64,000 nucleotides of DNA, from contig KV748209.1 of assembly GCA_001692895.1 (NCBI GenBank), positions 620,001-684,000 of the forward strand, given 5' to 3'. The translations under genes and the position numbers were made by a program. Positions 1-12,857 of the stretch are shown here, in pieces. Position 1 is the first letter of the stretch. Each line of letters begins with the position of its first letter. The DNA comes from Cenococcum geophilum 1.58. Lineage: Eukaryota; Ascomycota; Dothideomycetes; Gloniales; Gloniaceae. The notes under the pieces are model-generated. The model made no database searches, was not told the DNA's origin, and saw only the letters and a program-made list of their open reading frames with translations.

Positions 1-111
1 ATTGCCATTAAATTGCTATTAGATTGCTATTTTATAGTTAATCTCTAATTATTAAGTTAGTGAAAATAGGTAGATATATATAAGGTATTACAGGGGTATC
101 CTATAATAGTA
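1..111 (-). repeat. Partial 3' LTR of Gypsy-A
   Basis: Matches the inner part of the LTR at 12485-12857 and, in the opposite orientation, the start of the LTR at 40071-40422. It is cut by the window start. The LTR end at 111 abuts the polypurine tract. Confidence 0.75.
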
Positions 112-3100
112 CCCCCCCTTTAAACTTAAGCTTTTGTAAAATAGGGCTATAGTAGTTCTAGGTAGAGTTTGTAAAAGTCTTTTATAGCCTATATAAGTCC
201 TATAGAGTTAACAGGCTCCTATAAGGACTTAGTAAAGCCTCTTTATTTTATAAGATGTATATATTAGCGTTTCTGTTTATTATACTTAATATTATTAATT
301 CTTTTAATAACGTACTTATTCTTACTATCCACTTTAATTAGTAGGGGAGGGTCTTATATCTATCTGGGCAGGGCGTTTAATATAAAAGTAGTAGGGTAGA
401 GGACTAACGTATAGAATACGGGGTAGATTTTAACCGTATTAGGGAGCTTTAGTTAGTAGGCGTAGGAGAAGATAACCTTTTTAACCTTAAAAGGGCCAGC
501 GTTCTTCTAATTAAGCTCTTAGTAAGTTGTTTTATATTTAGATTTCTTATATCTAGCTAGATAAAGTTACTAATTTAATAGGCTAGTACTAGGGTTTATT
601 TCTTATTTACTACGGCTTTATAAATAGATTAAGCCTATATTATTTTATTAGTAAGGAACTATTATAGTTCCTCTATCTTCTCTATAAATTTATTTGCTTT
701 TATAACTTATAAGGTATAATAAGTAGGGTAAGGAATATTACTAAAGGGTTTTAAACCCATTTATAGATGCTAGCTATAGTTAGCTAGGAATAGGGAGACC
801 TTTATAGTTTCTGGGACGGAATTATTTATAATAAACTTAGTAAATATAAGCCAGTTAATCTAGTTATCTTATAAGTATAACGTGTATATCTAAATATACT
901 ATTCTATTATAGTATTTATACATTCCGTTTAACCATCTGTTTCCGGGTAGTATGCTATAAATAATAGTGCTTTAATATAGAGTTAGGTAGTTAGTTTTTT
1001 TCTAAAATATAGAGATAAACTAGCTGCCTTTATTAGAGATAATTGTTTTAGGAAGTTTATAGAGTTTCTATACGTAATCTAAGAATAGTTAGGCGACGGT
1101 AGGTATTAATATATTAGGGTAGGCGATTAAGTATCTTATCTTAAATAGTTGGTCTATAACTACTATAATATTTATACAGCCCTTACTTATAGGGAGGTTG
1201 ATAATAAAGTTAATTAAGATATCCTTCTATCTTTGGTCCGGAATAGGTAGTAGCTTTAGGAGGCCGTTATACATCTTATACGAAGCTTTAGCTTATTAGT
1301 AGATATAGTAGCTAGAGACGTACCTTTATATTATATTATATATATTCGGCTAATAGTATTTTTATTAGAGCGGTTCTAGGGTTTTTCCTTAGCCTAGGTA
1401 GCCGGCTATTAGTAAATTATATATATGTTTAAGAAGCTTAAGCTTAAGTTCTTTATAGTTAGGTATAACTAGGCGGTTCTGGTAATATAAGCGGTTTCTA
1501 TAGGCTTTGTATTTACTTAAAGAAATCTTTTTAGAGCGTCTAATGCTATCTTATATTAGCCTAAGCGTTTTTTAAATAAACTTATTATTTGGGTATTTGT
1601 TAAATATAATCTATTTAATTAATTAATTAGTTATTTTAAGGACGTATATTATAAGATCTTTAGTAGGAGGGTTAAATAGTTTAGGGCGAAGTAGGGTCTA
1701 ATTTTGGTAAAAAGCGCGCTTTTTTTAGGGCTGGCACGTCTTATAAGCGTTAGGTTAGAGTATTAGGCTTCTAAGCTTAAATACTAGGGTAGTATATAAT
1801 TAAGAATTAGAAATAAGATAGATATTCTAACTAGCAGGCCTAATAATAACTTAGTTATTTTATGGTTATAAAGTACTGTAGGTTTTTATAGTTGCTAAGG
1901 ACCTTAATTAAAAATCTAGTGCCTTCTAGTTTAGGTCGCTATTGTTTAAAATAGCTAATAATTCCTTATTATAGATCTCGTAGTTATATTTAGCTAGGCT
2001 TAGTTATTTTAAAAAGTATACTACGGGGTATAATACTCTATCCTTATTATATTAAGATAGGATACCTCTAGTAATATAGTTAGATAAGTTGGCTTCTATA
2101 ACACTTATTTGGTTTAGGTTAAAGTATTAAAGTATAGGCGTAGTAGTAAATATAACCTTTAGATAGGCAAAGGCCTTTTTACATTCCTTATTAAAAATAA
2201 AGACTTTATCCTTTTAGGTTAGAGCTATAAGGGGTAAAACTAGGGCGGAGAAGTTATTAATAAACCGTTAGTAGAAATTAGTAAATCCTATAAAGGCTCT
2301 TACGTCCTTAATATTCTTAGGTTTTTACTAGTTTACAATTACTTTAACTTTCTTTAAGTCTATTTGTATACCGTTTATAGAAATAAAAAGTTTAAGGTAT
2401 AAGACTTCCGTTTTATAAAACTCGTATTTATCTATATTTAATTATAGACTAGCTTCGTATAGGGCTTATAGAATTAAGTTAACGTATTTCTAATATTTGG
2501 TTAGGTTATTACTATATATTAGGATATTATTAATATATATAATATAGAAGATGTTTAGGTAGGGATATAGGGTATTATTTATATAATGTTAAAACAAGCT
2601 TAAAGCGTTTGTAAGGCTAAAGGGTATTACTAAATACTTAAATAGTCTATATTGGGTACAAAATGCAGTAAGTTATTTATCTCCTTTTATAATATAGAGA
2701 CGGTTAAATGCAGAGATAATATTAAGCTTTATGAGTAACAAGCCTTACTTAGTTAATTTAGCATCTCTTATATTAATAGGGTTGGATATTAATTCTTAAT
2801 AGTAATGGCGTTAAGAGCTTAGTAGTCTATATAGAAGCGTAAACCGCTGCCGGTTTTCTTAATAAAGATTACTAGTACGGCTATAGGCGATGAGCTTACT
2901 CTAATAAATCCTTTACTTAGGTTCTCGTCTAAATACTTTTATAGTACTTAGAGTTTATTTTAGGATATTCTATATAAGGGTCTAAATCTAGGCTGCTTTC
3001 CTTCTTTAAGTATAATCTTATAGTTATATAGTTGGTGTTCTAGTAGCTTATTAGCTTCCTTTTGTAAGAATATATCTAGGCGATAATAATACTTTACTAG

Positions 3101-3331
3101 TACCTTTATAGCAGGGTTAGTATACTTCTTTAATACTAAGGCCTTCTTAATATTAGCCATTGTAATAGCAAAGATTGTATACTTAGGTTTCTTAGCAAGT
3201 TGCGCTAATAAGGTAGCTCTAATTATATAAATATCTAGGGTATTAAGCTTGCTTGGATTGTTTATAGTTTCTTATTTAGGTTTAGGTTTAGTATTAGGTA
3301 CAGAGTTAGTATTAGATTTGGGTTTAGGTTC

Positions 3332-3512
3332 TGTTGGTCACACAGGGTGACTCACTAATAACGACTACTCGAGTAGGGTTACAGTGATGTTGGTTGATAA
3401 AGCTTGTTGTTTTGGAAATTAGGGGGTGGGTGAGGAACTTAAGGTTCCTCACCACGCTAGTGCCGCGGCGACACGTGACGACACGTAACGACCGCTTGCC
3501 TCATTCCCGACA
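3332..3512. mobile_element. Solo LTR, 181 bp, not RIP-mutated, with 5 bp target duplication
   Basis: A block of normal base composition begins TGTTGG and ends CGACA. It is flanked by the exact direct repeat GGTTC (3327-3331 and 3513-3517). Length, TG/CA ends and a 5 bp target duplication fit a solo LTR left by recombination of a Copia- or gypsy-type element. The DNA around it is heavily RIP-mutated Gypsy-A pol, so the solo LTR is younger or too short to be a RIP target. Confidence 0.8.
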
Positions 3513-3629
3513 GGTTCTTTAAAAATCCTTTTTATAGTAAAATACTAGTCCTTCTAGTATTTTTATATATAAAGCTTAAGCTTCTACTTAGCTTAGGGCG
3601 GTATAGTACTTAGTAATAACTTATAAAAT

Positions 3630-3840
3630 TTAGTAGAGTTTTTGGATCCTTAGTAGATGTCGGTAGAATTCTTATACTAGTAGAATTTAGTAGATTCCTT
3701 AGGCGTAGAATAAACATTAGTGGAAATCTTACGTTAGTAGAATTTAGTAGAATTCCTAGGTTAGTAGAATCTGGTAGATTCCTTAGGTATAGGGTAGATA
3801 GTTATAGAAATTTTAGACTGGTAGATCCTAGTAGATTTTT
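3630..3840. repeat. Degenerate short repeats inside Gypsy-A
   Basis: A GTAGAATT(T/C)-like word recurs at least six times at irregular spacing, for example around 3665, 3680, 3735, 3745 and 3765. It resembles the AGAATT-rich motif seen in several LTRs of this window. No coding meaning is apparent. Confidence 0.5.
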
Positions 3841-4113
3841 TAGATTTTAGATTTAGGTCTAAGCAGTAAGTTATAAGGCACTTCTGCTTATAACGGGATG
3901 CGGTAAATAAAAGCTTAAGGTTATCCTAATTAATAGTTATCTTATATAGCTTTATCTAGGGTTATTTAAGGATTACTAAGTAACCTAGGGTAGTAATAAA
4001 AAGTTTAATTAATTCTTTATGGTTTAGGTATTAGAGTTTTAGGAATACTATATAGGTAATACAGCCTAAGACGATGCGTTTACTATTAAATCTAAATACG
4101 TTAATATGCTAGT

Positions 4114-4342
4114 TAAGTATAGGGTAAGGATATAGATAGAGAGTCCAATAATAGAATAATAGGTATATTATATAGACAGAGACGAATCCTTAAGGGTAAA
4201 GGAGGAGTCTATATGCGAGGTAGGAAGGGTTTTCCCTAAGCACGTGTAGAGCACGTACCTTACAGGCAAGTTACCCCTAGGTTGCCCTAGGATCGACCGT
4301 ACCTTACGGCTATACAATTATCTACTTAGGTTTTACCTAATA
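4114..4342 (-). repeat. 3' LTR of Gypsy-B (229 bp)
   Basis: Aligns without obvious gaps to 10815-11043. Differences are mostly transitions. The minus-strand start reads TATTAGG where the other copy reads TGTTAGG, a RIP-type change in the terminal TG. Confidence 0.85.
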
Positions 4343-7300
4343 ATGCCCCCCCCCTTTAAAAAGGGTCGTCCCCAATCCTTTATATACTTAAGCCTTAATA
4401 AAACCCTATAAAAAACCTTAGTAAGGAAAAAATTTAGAGGGGAAAGAGCGTCTTAATTTTGTGTATAGAGAGATAGGTAGTATATATACGCGGCGCGAAG
4501 ATATTAAGGAACTTTAACCAGCGGTTAAAGTTGTTTAATTAGTTAGATTTGCCTTGCTAAGACTCCCCCGTATTTAACTAAGCTAGTAGCGATTTTATAT
4601 ACCTAGTATAGAAAATCCTAATTAGTCTATTTAATAGGTAGAGCTAGTAGAGCTTAATACCGTCGCCTAAATTTAGTAGACTAGAAGTATTTTAAAAGCT
4701 TACTTATATAGGTAGGTCGCTAGTACCTTACGGGTTAGTTATAGGTTATTTATATACAGCCAGATTTATAGACGGTAAGGCTATATACCTATTAAACCCG
4801 CCACTAACCCTACTTTAGCCTTATACTATACTAGTGTAGCGGCGTATATACTTTATAGGTAGGTTATAGGTTACTTATATATAGCTAGGTTTAGAATAGC
4901 AAGGCTATATGCCCGTTAAATCCGCCGCTAACTTATGCTTTAGCCTTACGCGTTATCTGCATAGTATATATATAAAATGGTGTAAGTTATTAGTATAGGT
5001 TACTACTAGTGGGTTACTAGTAGGTTATAAACTTTAGTTAAATGGACCCTAGTTATAAATAGGCCTATTCTCTAATATATAAGCAATCTGCTTAGCTAGT
5101 ATAGAGTAATAGACTAGGTTTAAGAAGGGTGCTTTTTAAATTAAGCTTTATTGCCGGTATACGCCGTGGCCTCACCTATAAGTCACTAGCATTGCTAGGT
5201 TATGTTAGAGTATAGCTTATATAGGATATTAATAAATTAAAACTTTACCCTATATATATGCCGCAGTTTTTATAGCAATCGTTGCTTATTCTTTAATCCC
5301 TTAGGATATCCTCTACTCCGCTTTAATATAGGTTATATTTTAACAGCGGCGCTTACTTTTCGCTTACGCTTTAGCTGTAAGGCTAAGGTATTCCGCTTAT
5401 GGTACTTATCTAATAGTTATTAATAATTCTTAAGTTCTATCTCGTATTTCTATTTATTATACTTATTTAGCTATCCTAGCTATTTAATAAGGTACTATAG
5501 TTGTTTAGTACAATCCTAGTAGGTAACAATTGCTTTTACTTCCTAGCTGCCTTCCTTAAGCTCTTTTACTGCTAGGGTTAAAACCCAGGGCATAACCTAT
5601 AAGGCTCTAGTAGGGAGATATAGAAGACTGGGTAGAGCCGTACTATAGTAGGTAGGAGCTTTAGCTTATATACTTGTTACCCTATACGCTCTAGGATCTA
5701 AAACAGTCCTATAAACTTATAGTTAAGCTTTTTATAGGGACGTTTTATGCCGATGTTCTTAGAGAAGAGTAGGACTCGTTTACTAACGGCGAAATGCTTG
5801 GCTAGATAGTAACGATTATAGTATTTTACCTAAAGCTGTTAGGCGTATATTATTAACGCTACTGCTACTTTATATATAAGGCGTAGGCGTTATAGATGCG
5901 TCTCTATAAGTTTAATATTTGTTAACTTAGATCCTTCCCTACCTTATTAGGTATTTTAGACGCCGTTTAGAACTCTGTTTAGGACGTTTAGCAGCTAGCT
6001 ATAGGCGAGTTTAATAGGGGAATGCTTTGTTATAGCATGGACCTTAGAGTTATAGGTAAAGGCCGCTTCTTTAAGTAGGGAGGCCCAATTAAACTGTTCT
6101 TAGTTTATAAATATACGTAGGTATACCTTAAGCTCCTAGTTTTAACGCTCTGTCTAATTATCTATCTGTGGATAGAATATAGTGCTAAGTTTACGTTAAA
6201 CGTGGAGATAGTAGTATATAGTGCTCTAGTACTTGCTTATAAATATACTACCCCTATTAAAGACAATATTATCTAGAGGCCCTATTTACGTAAAGACTCT
6301 AAATAAGAGTTCTGCGAGTTGCGTAGTATTAATTGTCTTACGTACTAGATAGTAGCGTACTAGCTTTATAAAATGGTCTATAAGAATAAGGACGGAGTTA
6401 TACTCTACGCTATTAAGAGTTTTAAACTCTAGGATATCCGTAATAAAGTTAAGTAAATAATGCTACTAGGCTTAGGTGGGGACCTAGAGAGGCTGCAGCT
6501 TACTATAGGGTTTATAGCGGCGCGATTTGGAGTGTTAGTAGGTATTATAATTATCTAAGTATTTATGGAGGTCCTAGGTAAGGCCGTTCTAAGTATACTT
6601 TTATATAATTACCTTAAAACTATAGTTAAAACTATAGTGGCCGCCTATAGGATCGTTATAATTCCGCTTAAGGATCTCCTATTATAATAGTATATAATTC
6701 GGCACCTAGACCTTATTATTTTACCTTAGGAGTCCTTAATTATTAAGGGTATAGTCCTTATTACCAGCAGGAACTTATTTTTAGGTTAACTAATTATATA
6801 TAAAGCGTATAAAGGCGTCCCTTTTTTATACTCTATAAATAAAATTAACTAGTAACTTAGGGGGGTGTTCTATAAACGCCGTTTTAGCTAAAGTAGCTAC
6901 TACTACCTCTTGCTATAGCACGAGACTCTACATAAAGTTAGTGCTAGTAAAGTAACATATAATGTATAAGTAACTTACTAGGTTATTATAGGGGACTATA
7001 GCCTAGGCTAAGGGGTCTTCCTTAGGGTTAAGCGCTATTAGGCCGGTTAAAGTAGTCTTAAAGAGAATAGTAGAACGCTCTAGTCCGCCGGCGCTAAGTT
7101 TGTAAGGGTTATTTATATACTACACGCATGCTACTCGCTAGTTTAGTATAGTAGCACTAGGGCCGCCCACAAGGCCTATAACCCGCAACTTTTACTATAA
7201 TATAGGTAGCATAGTATTAAGGATTGTCCTCTTATTACTATCTTTAAAGCCTTTAGTATAATCTAGGCGCCGGGATAGTATATTAGTAGAATTTACCTTA

Positions 7301-10300
7301 CCTGGCTTATATTTAATCTTAAAATTAAACTTAGCTAGTTTCTTAGTATACTGGGCCTAGTAAGTAAATAAGCTTTTAGTGCTTATAAAGTATCTAAAAT
7401 TATTATAATTATAGAGCACGCGCGTTATATACGCGGCGTATTTAAGGTAATAGCGCCACGTCTTAAAGTATTTTACTAGAGTAAGTAGTTTTTTATTATA
7501 TATATTATACTATACTTCTAGGCTAGTAAGCTTCTAACTATAATAAGTAATTAGGTACTAGTAGAGTTAATCTTCCTGCCCTAAAGGCTATAGAAGTATA
7601 CCGCTATAAGTATAGTTAGAAGCATTAGTAATTACTATTAGGGGTAAATTAAGGTTAAAGTGGCGAAGTAGAGGAGCCTATATAAATATAGCGCGTAGCT
7701 TACAGAACGCCTACTACGCGTTATTAGGCTAGGACTAAGGTTAATACTATTTAGTAGGTCCTTTTAACTTACGCTTTTTCTTCTCCCTATTTAATGTTGG
7801 GTTATAATATACCTATATAAGATATATATATAGGGGGTATATAGTATCTAAGTAGTTCTAAATAAATCGCTTATAGAAGTTAGCAAAGCTAAAGAAGACC
7901 TAGATATCCCTATAGGACTTAGGCTTAGGCCATTCCTTAATAGCTTTTACGCGGTTAGGGTCTATTATAATATCCTTAGGGGTAATAATAAAGCTTAGGA
8001 ACTTAACGTTCTTAATATAAAAAATACATTTTAATAGTTTGGCGTATAGGCCCTAAGTATAAAGCTGTTATAGTACCTACTTAACGGCTTAACGTGCTTA
8101 TCCTTATTATTTAAGTAGATAAGAATATTATCTAGGTAAACTATATAGATAGTATGTACTAGGGTTTCTAGAGCTTTATAAATATAGCTCTAAAAATTTA
8201 TAGGGGCGTTAGTAAGACTAAAGGGTATTACTAAGTACTTAAAGTAACCGTAGCGTATCTTAAATACGGTTTTCTATTTATCTCCCTTTTAATATAAATC
8301 CTATAGTACGCATTATAAAGATTTAGCTTTATAAATATCTTTATATAGCTAAGCCTATTAAAGAGTTTGCTAACTAGCGGTAGGGGGTACTAATTTTTAA
8401 TCGTAATCTTATTTAGGCGTCTATATTCAATATATACCCGTATTATACTATCTACTTTTAGCATAAAGAGGATAGGCGCTTTAGTAGGCGACTTACTAGG
8501 CCTAATTTAGCCCCTTTTAAGAGCACTATCTAGGTACTTTTATAAGATCTATAACTCTTTCTATAAAAGGTTATAGAGGGGTATTTACGGTGGCATTTTG
8601 CCTTCTTCTAAGTTAATTATATAGTTATACTTAGAGCTCTATAGTAGTATGCTTACTAGCTTATTAGAAAAGATAGTAATTTCCTCTTTATATATATCTA
8701 GTAGGCTAGGGGCTATAGAGGTTAAAGCGACTATTATATAGTAGTGTGCTTCCAGGAGCTAGTAAAGAGAAAAGTATAGCTAATATACATTTTATAGGTG
8801 TGTTTGCACTAAGAGTATATATAGCTCTACTGTAGTATACTTAATAGTTTTAGGGTTTTAATTACCTCCCCCTTATGTATAGGTAATCTATGCTAGCACC
8901 GGAGGGTCTCTATAAGTACTCGCTGCTAGTAACAGTAGGTTCTCTACTATATTTATAACTAGTATCTTTACGTCCGGAGGGTCTATATAGGTACTCACTG
9001 CTAGTAATAATAGGTCCTCTATTCTGTTTACAACTAGTATAGAAAAGGAGTCTTCTAGCTATAGCGAATAGACTATTTCGCTAGCCTTAATATCTACTAG
9101 GAGAGCGTTAAGGGTAACTATTTAGAGGTGTTTAGGGTCCGAAGTACCCTAGATAAACTATCTAGAATAAAAGCTAATTAATAGATCTACTTCTATAAGC
9201 CAATTCTATTTTTTAAAAAAAATATATTATAACTATTAAATAAGCCGCCCTAAAAGGTCTGCGGGCTAATAGTACGAGAGGTACCCTAAGAGTCGCTAGT
9301 AATAACCGTTAGATTATAAGTATCCTAAATTATTATCTGGTTGCTATTAAGGAAACGTATAATAGGTTTACGTAAATATAGCGCGTAGTGTATAGGTAGG
9401 TTAAACCTATAGACAATATCTTAATTAATAAGGTTAATTTAGCACCTATTATTATATAAAGTACGTAGGCGGACTTTGCCCTAGGGTATATCTATTATAA
9501 TATATACTATAATGCGTTTTTTTCCCTTTTATATTAGGCCCTAGTTATAGTTAAAAGAGATACGCTATTAGGGCTTTGGGTTTTCCGAAGGCCAAGCTAA
9601 CTTCTTTTTATTGGCCTGCTTCTAGTATTCCTTATAGTAGCCGCCTATAGTCCTTTAACTCACCTACATAGCACTAGCATTTAGGGGGTCCCCTAAGCTA
9701 TTTAGCTTTTAGGTAGTCTCCCTAGGAGTTTACTTAGAAAAACGTCACCCTTTTTAGGTTTTATTCTTTAAGCCTAAGTCTATAAAGCCTATACTGTAAC
9801 CGCGCTTTATACGCGATAATTTACCGCTACTACTTACGCGATCTTTTGCGAGCTTTATAGTATTAAGCAATTACTCTATATAGCGGATTTTATTAAAGAG
9901 GTCTTTAGTAGTTTTTACCTATTAGGCAAAGTTCTAGCAGAAGAGCTCTACTTATAGGTAGGCTAGGAGATATAAGAACTAAAAGTCTACCTATTATTTA
10001 GGATTAATAAAAGGGGTATAAGAGAAGAGGTCCTCTAAGCTACGCATATAGGCTAGGAAGACGTTAAACCTTTAGTTCTTCTTTATAATAGCCGTATAGT
10101 ATATTATAGTGTTATTAAAGCGTCTTACTATAGGGTTCCTAATCTAGTCTTGGACTATAGTCTTAAACTTATCCTATAGTAAAGGACCCTTATCCTTAAT
10201 ATCTAACCGGCGATAAACTAGTTAGGTAATTATCTTTTTTTTATAAGACCTTTAATAGCCTAGCGCGTGCGTTGCTTATAGTTATAGTCAGCGTTATTAA

Positions 10301-10814
10301 CCTTAAATTAGTTCTTAACTGCGGTAATCTACTAGTTAAAATGCTGTTAAGTAGTACCGCTAATATTAGGTAGTAACTTCTTAACTAGGGCGTTAAGATT
10401 TAATTAGCGTATGCGTTTACTACGTAACTTATACTTTTTACTAAAGAGGCAATAGGAGGGCTTTATTAAATTAATAATACTTTATAAGTTAGCTATTTTC
10501 TTAGCCAGCTTATCTAGCTCCTTTATATTAGCGGTATTAGATAGGACGCTAATAACCTTACTAAGCTCCTATTAAGCCTAGGTATATAAGTTAAACTAAT
10601 TTTTAGCGTTTATAGATATCTGATTATTTTAAGGGTTAAAAGGTAGCTTAGATGCTACTAGTATGCTTCTAGCGGTTTCGTCTACACTAAATCCTAAGGC
10701 GTTTTACGGTCGCATCGCCAGCGTATTACCGTTAGGTATAGGCGTTAGTTTTCTTTTTAGAGGCATTATAGAAAAATTAAACTGGCTATCCTCCTAAGGG
10801 GATTGGTAAGGATT

Positions 10815-11043
10815 TAAATATAAGGTAAGGATGTAGATAGGGAGTCTAATAATAAAATAATAGGTATATTATATAGACAGAGACAAATCCTTAAGGGAAA
10901 AGGAGGAGTCTATGTATAAGGTAGGAAGGGTTTTCCCTAGGTATATACAGGGCACATGCCTTATAGGCAAGTTACCCCTAGGTTGCCCCAGGGTCGCCTA
11001 TACCTTGCGGCTATATAACTATCTACTTAGGTTTTACCTAACA
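10815..11043 (-). repeat. 5' LTR of Gypsy-B (229 bp)
   Basis: The minus strand begins TGTTAGGTAAAACC. The same order of blocks is found at 4114-4342, including a box of runs of A and G near 10890-10910. The short plus-strand reading frame across it (10912-11133) is an LTR artefact. Confidence 0.85.
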
Positions 11044-12484
11044 TTAAGGGGGATTAGGGTTAAACCATTATCTTATATAAAAATCTTATTAATAAATCCT
11101 ATGCCGCTAGCTCCTATATTAATTAAGATTTAAGCGTTAACCTATTAACTATTCTACTAAAGATAGTTAATAGTTATACTATAGTCCTAAAAGTTAGAGT
11201 TTGTAACGTTAAATGCGTTTAATAAAATCCTATAGTAGAGCTATTCTAGAAAACGACTTAGCTCTAAGACCTTTCTTTTAGAGGTAATTAGGGTGGGGTT
11301 CTTATAGGACGTTAGTTATAGCTTCTTCCTTATAAATAGTGCTTACTAAATACAGGGATAAAGATTAGGGACGGTAACTAGAAGATTAATGCAGTAAACG
11401 GCTGCTAGTATTAGCTGTTTATAAATTATATTTGGGTATAGGGACGGAGTAGTAGTTAGAGAAGTAGGAGCTACTTTTATATTTAAAGTAGAGGCCTAGC
11501 TTAATGCGTTATTCTTATTTAAAGGACCCTAGTAGGGCGTACCCTAGGGTCCTAGTGTTAATATCTATAGCGTTAGGGTGCTTAGGCTAAGATAATAACT
11601 TAATAAATATTTATAGGGTTATTATATTATATTAAAAAGCGGGCTTTAGTATTAGGCGTAGTATATTATTATACCGTTTATAAATAACGTTTGCCCAGGC
11701 ATTAAGGGCTTTTAGTAAGTCTATACCTATTAGGGAGGTTTTTAGTTTAGGACTTAGGGATTTAATAAGGCTATTAATTAGTGTGGAGTTATTCTAGCCT
11801 ATTTCCTTTACGTAATGGTTAAATTTAGAAAAATATACTAGGAAACTTTTTGTTCCTTAAGTTATATAGTTTATCTTTCTTTAAGTAGTAGCTTAGCGGT
11901 TTGGGTTACTATATATAGCTTTAAAAAGTATAACTAGGCTTTACACTATGTTTAGCTAAAAAGGTTTAATAAAGTTAGCTATATCTCCTCTTAGTTAACT
12001 TAAGGCGTAATAAAGTTAGTTAGCTTTAGTTAGGTAACGGTTAGTATTACTAGTTAGCTTATTTTTAAGCTAGCTTAGAAATAATTAGAGCTCTTATTAT
12101 TTACTAGTAAATACTAGGGGATTTAGTAGTTATTTAGATTGTTTTAGTGTAGTAGTTAGCTTAAGGTAAGTAACTATTATAGGTTTAGGGCTTGCGTTCC
12201 GCGTGTTTATCTCCAGAAATAGCGTTTAGTCTTAAGGTCCTAGTATGGGTATTTTAAGGGCGCGGACTTCTTTTTAGAGGTCCTTAATTAATTACTAGTA
12301 TTATACTTCTTATTTAGCTTATTATTAATTTAAAGTAGCTTAGTTCTGTTTAAGGGCGTCTATAAAAGACTTTCATATCCCTATTAATTGTTTTTAGAGT
12401 ATGGATATAATACTAGCGGCCGTTATAGGGGCTTTAGGTTTGTTCTGCATGTTAATAGTAATATAGGTAGTTAACGTAACGTAG
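11044..12484 (-). pseudogene. Decayed gag region of Gypsy-A
   Basis: Reading from the 5' LTR, a start codon near 12453 opens MQNKPKAPITAAS on the minus strand, in the expected place for gag. The frame is then broken by many TAG/TAA stops. The piece is cut at 11044 by the Gypsy-B insertion and would continue at 4113. Confidence 0.6.
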
Positions 12485-12857
12485 TGTTACGGAGTAAGTA
12501 TAAGCGACAATAATATATAGCAAGGTAGATATTATTAAGCTATATATATAAACTATATAAGGAGGTTAAAACGTTACGTAAGGAAAGAAGGTAGGAAAAC
12601 GGAAAAAAGGGCATATATTATTAACTTAATTGCTTAGTTAATATATATATAGGGTAGAATAGGGTTTAGGTTATACTCCTAGCAGAACTTAGTAAAATTT
12701 AGTAGAACTTAGTAGAATATAGCAGAATACCGTAGATTACCGTTAGATTGCTATTAGATTGCTATTAAATTGCCATTTTACGGTTAGTCTTTAATTGCTA
12801 AGTTGGTAGAAATAGGTGGACGTGTGTAAGGTGTTATAGGGGTGTCTTATAATACTA
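12485..12857 (-). repeat. 5' LTR of Gypsy-A (373 bp)
   Basis: The plus-strand left end is TGTTACGG. The block contains the tandem AGCAGAA-like motif near 12670-12720 and matches 40071-40422 in reverse orientation. Its right end joins Crypton copy A in the middle of sequence present in Crypton copy B (near 16260), so Gypsy-A inserted into the Crypton. Confidence 0.8.

Larger units (their letters stand above)
112..4113 (-). pseudogene. Decayed gypsy pol (protease/RT/RNase H/integrase/chromodomain side)
   Basis: The minus strand at 2960-3160 reads like the stretch before the gypsy RT palm, including EGKQPRFRPLYR. Near 2530 the RT active-site segment reads YINNIL where YLDDIL is expected, which is the D-to-N change produced by G-to-A mutation. 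RNase H and integrase should lie below about 2.4 kb, and a chromodomain-like end reads at about 130-260. No ORF longer than 66 codons survives. The stretch also holds an unmutated solo LTR at 3332-3512. Confidence 0.75.
4114..11043 (-). mobile_element. Gypsy-B: full-length Ty3/gypsy retrotransposon, RIP-decayed
   Basis: An element of 6930 bp with direct 229 bp LTRs at 4114-4342 and 10815-11043, on the minus strand. A polypurine tract (TTTAAAGGGGGGGG on the minus strand) is just inside the 3' LTR at about 4346-4357. A gag start reads MPLKRK near 10765 (minus). The RT active site at about 8105-8140 reads VYLDNILIY, so the second aspartate of YLDD has become N. Integrase should lie at about 5-6.3 kb. 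It is inserted in Gypsy-A. I do not see a clean target duplication, probably because both flanks are mutated. Confidence 0.85.
1..12857 (-). mobile_element. Gypsy-A: Ty3/gypsy LTR retrotransposon, RIP-decayed and split by a nested element
   Basis: Minus-strand element. Its 5' LTR is at 12485-12857 and part of its 3' LTR is at 1-111, cut by the window start. The internal parts are 112-4113 (pol side) and 11044-12484 (gag side), separated by Gypsy-B. A polypurine tract (AAAGGGGGGG on the minus strand) lies directly inside the 3' LTR at about 112-121. A gypsy reverse-transcriptase entry region reads at 2960-3160, and a chromodomain-like tail matching that at 39.9-40.05 kb reads at about 130-260. 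Stops are everywhere, as expected after RIP, so it cannot be autonomous. Confidence 0.8.
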
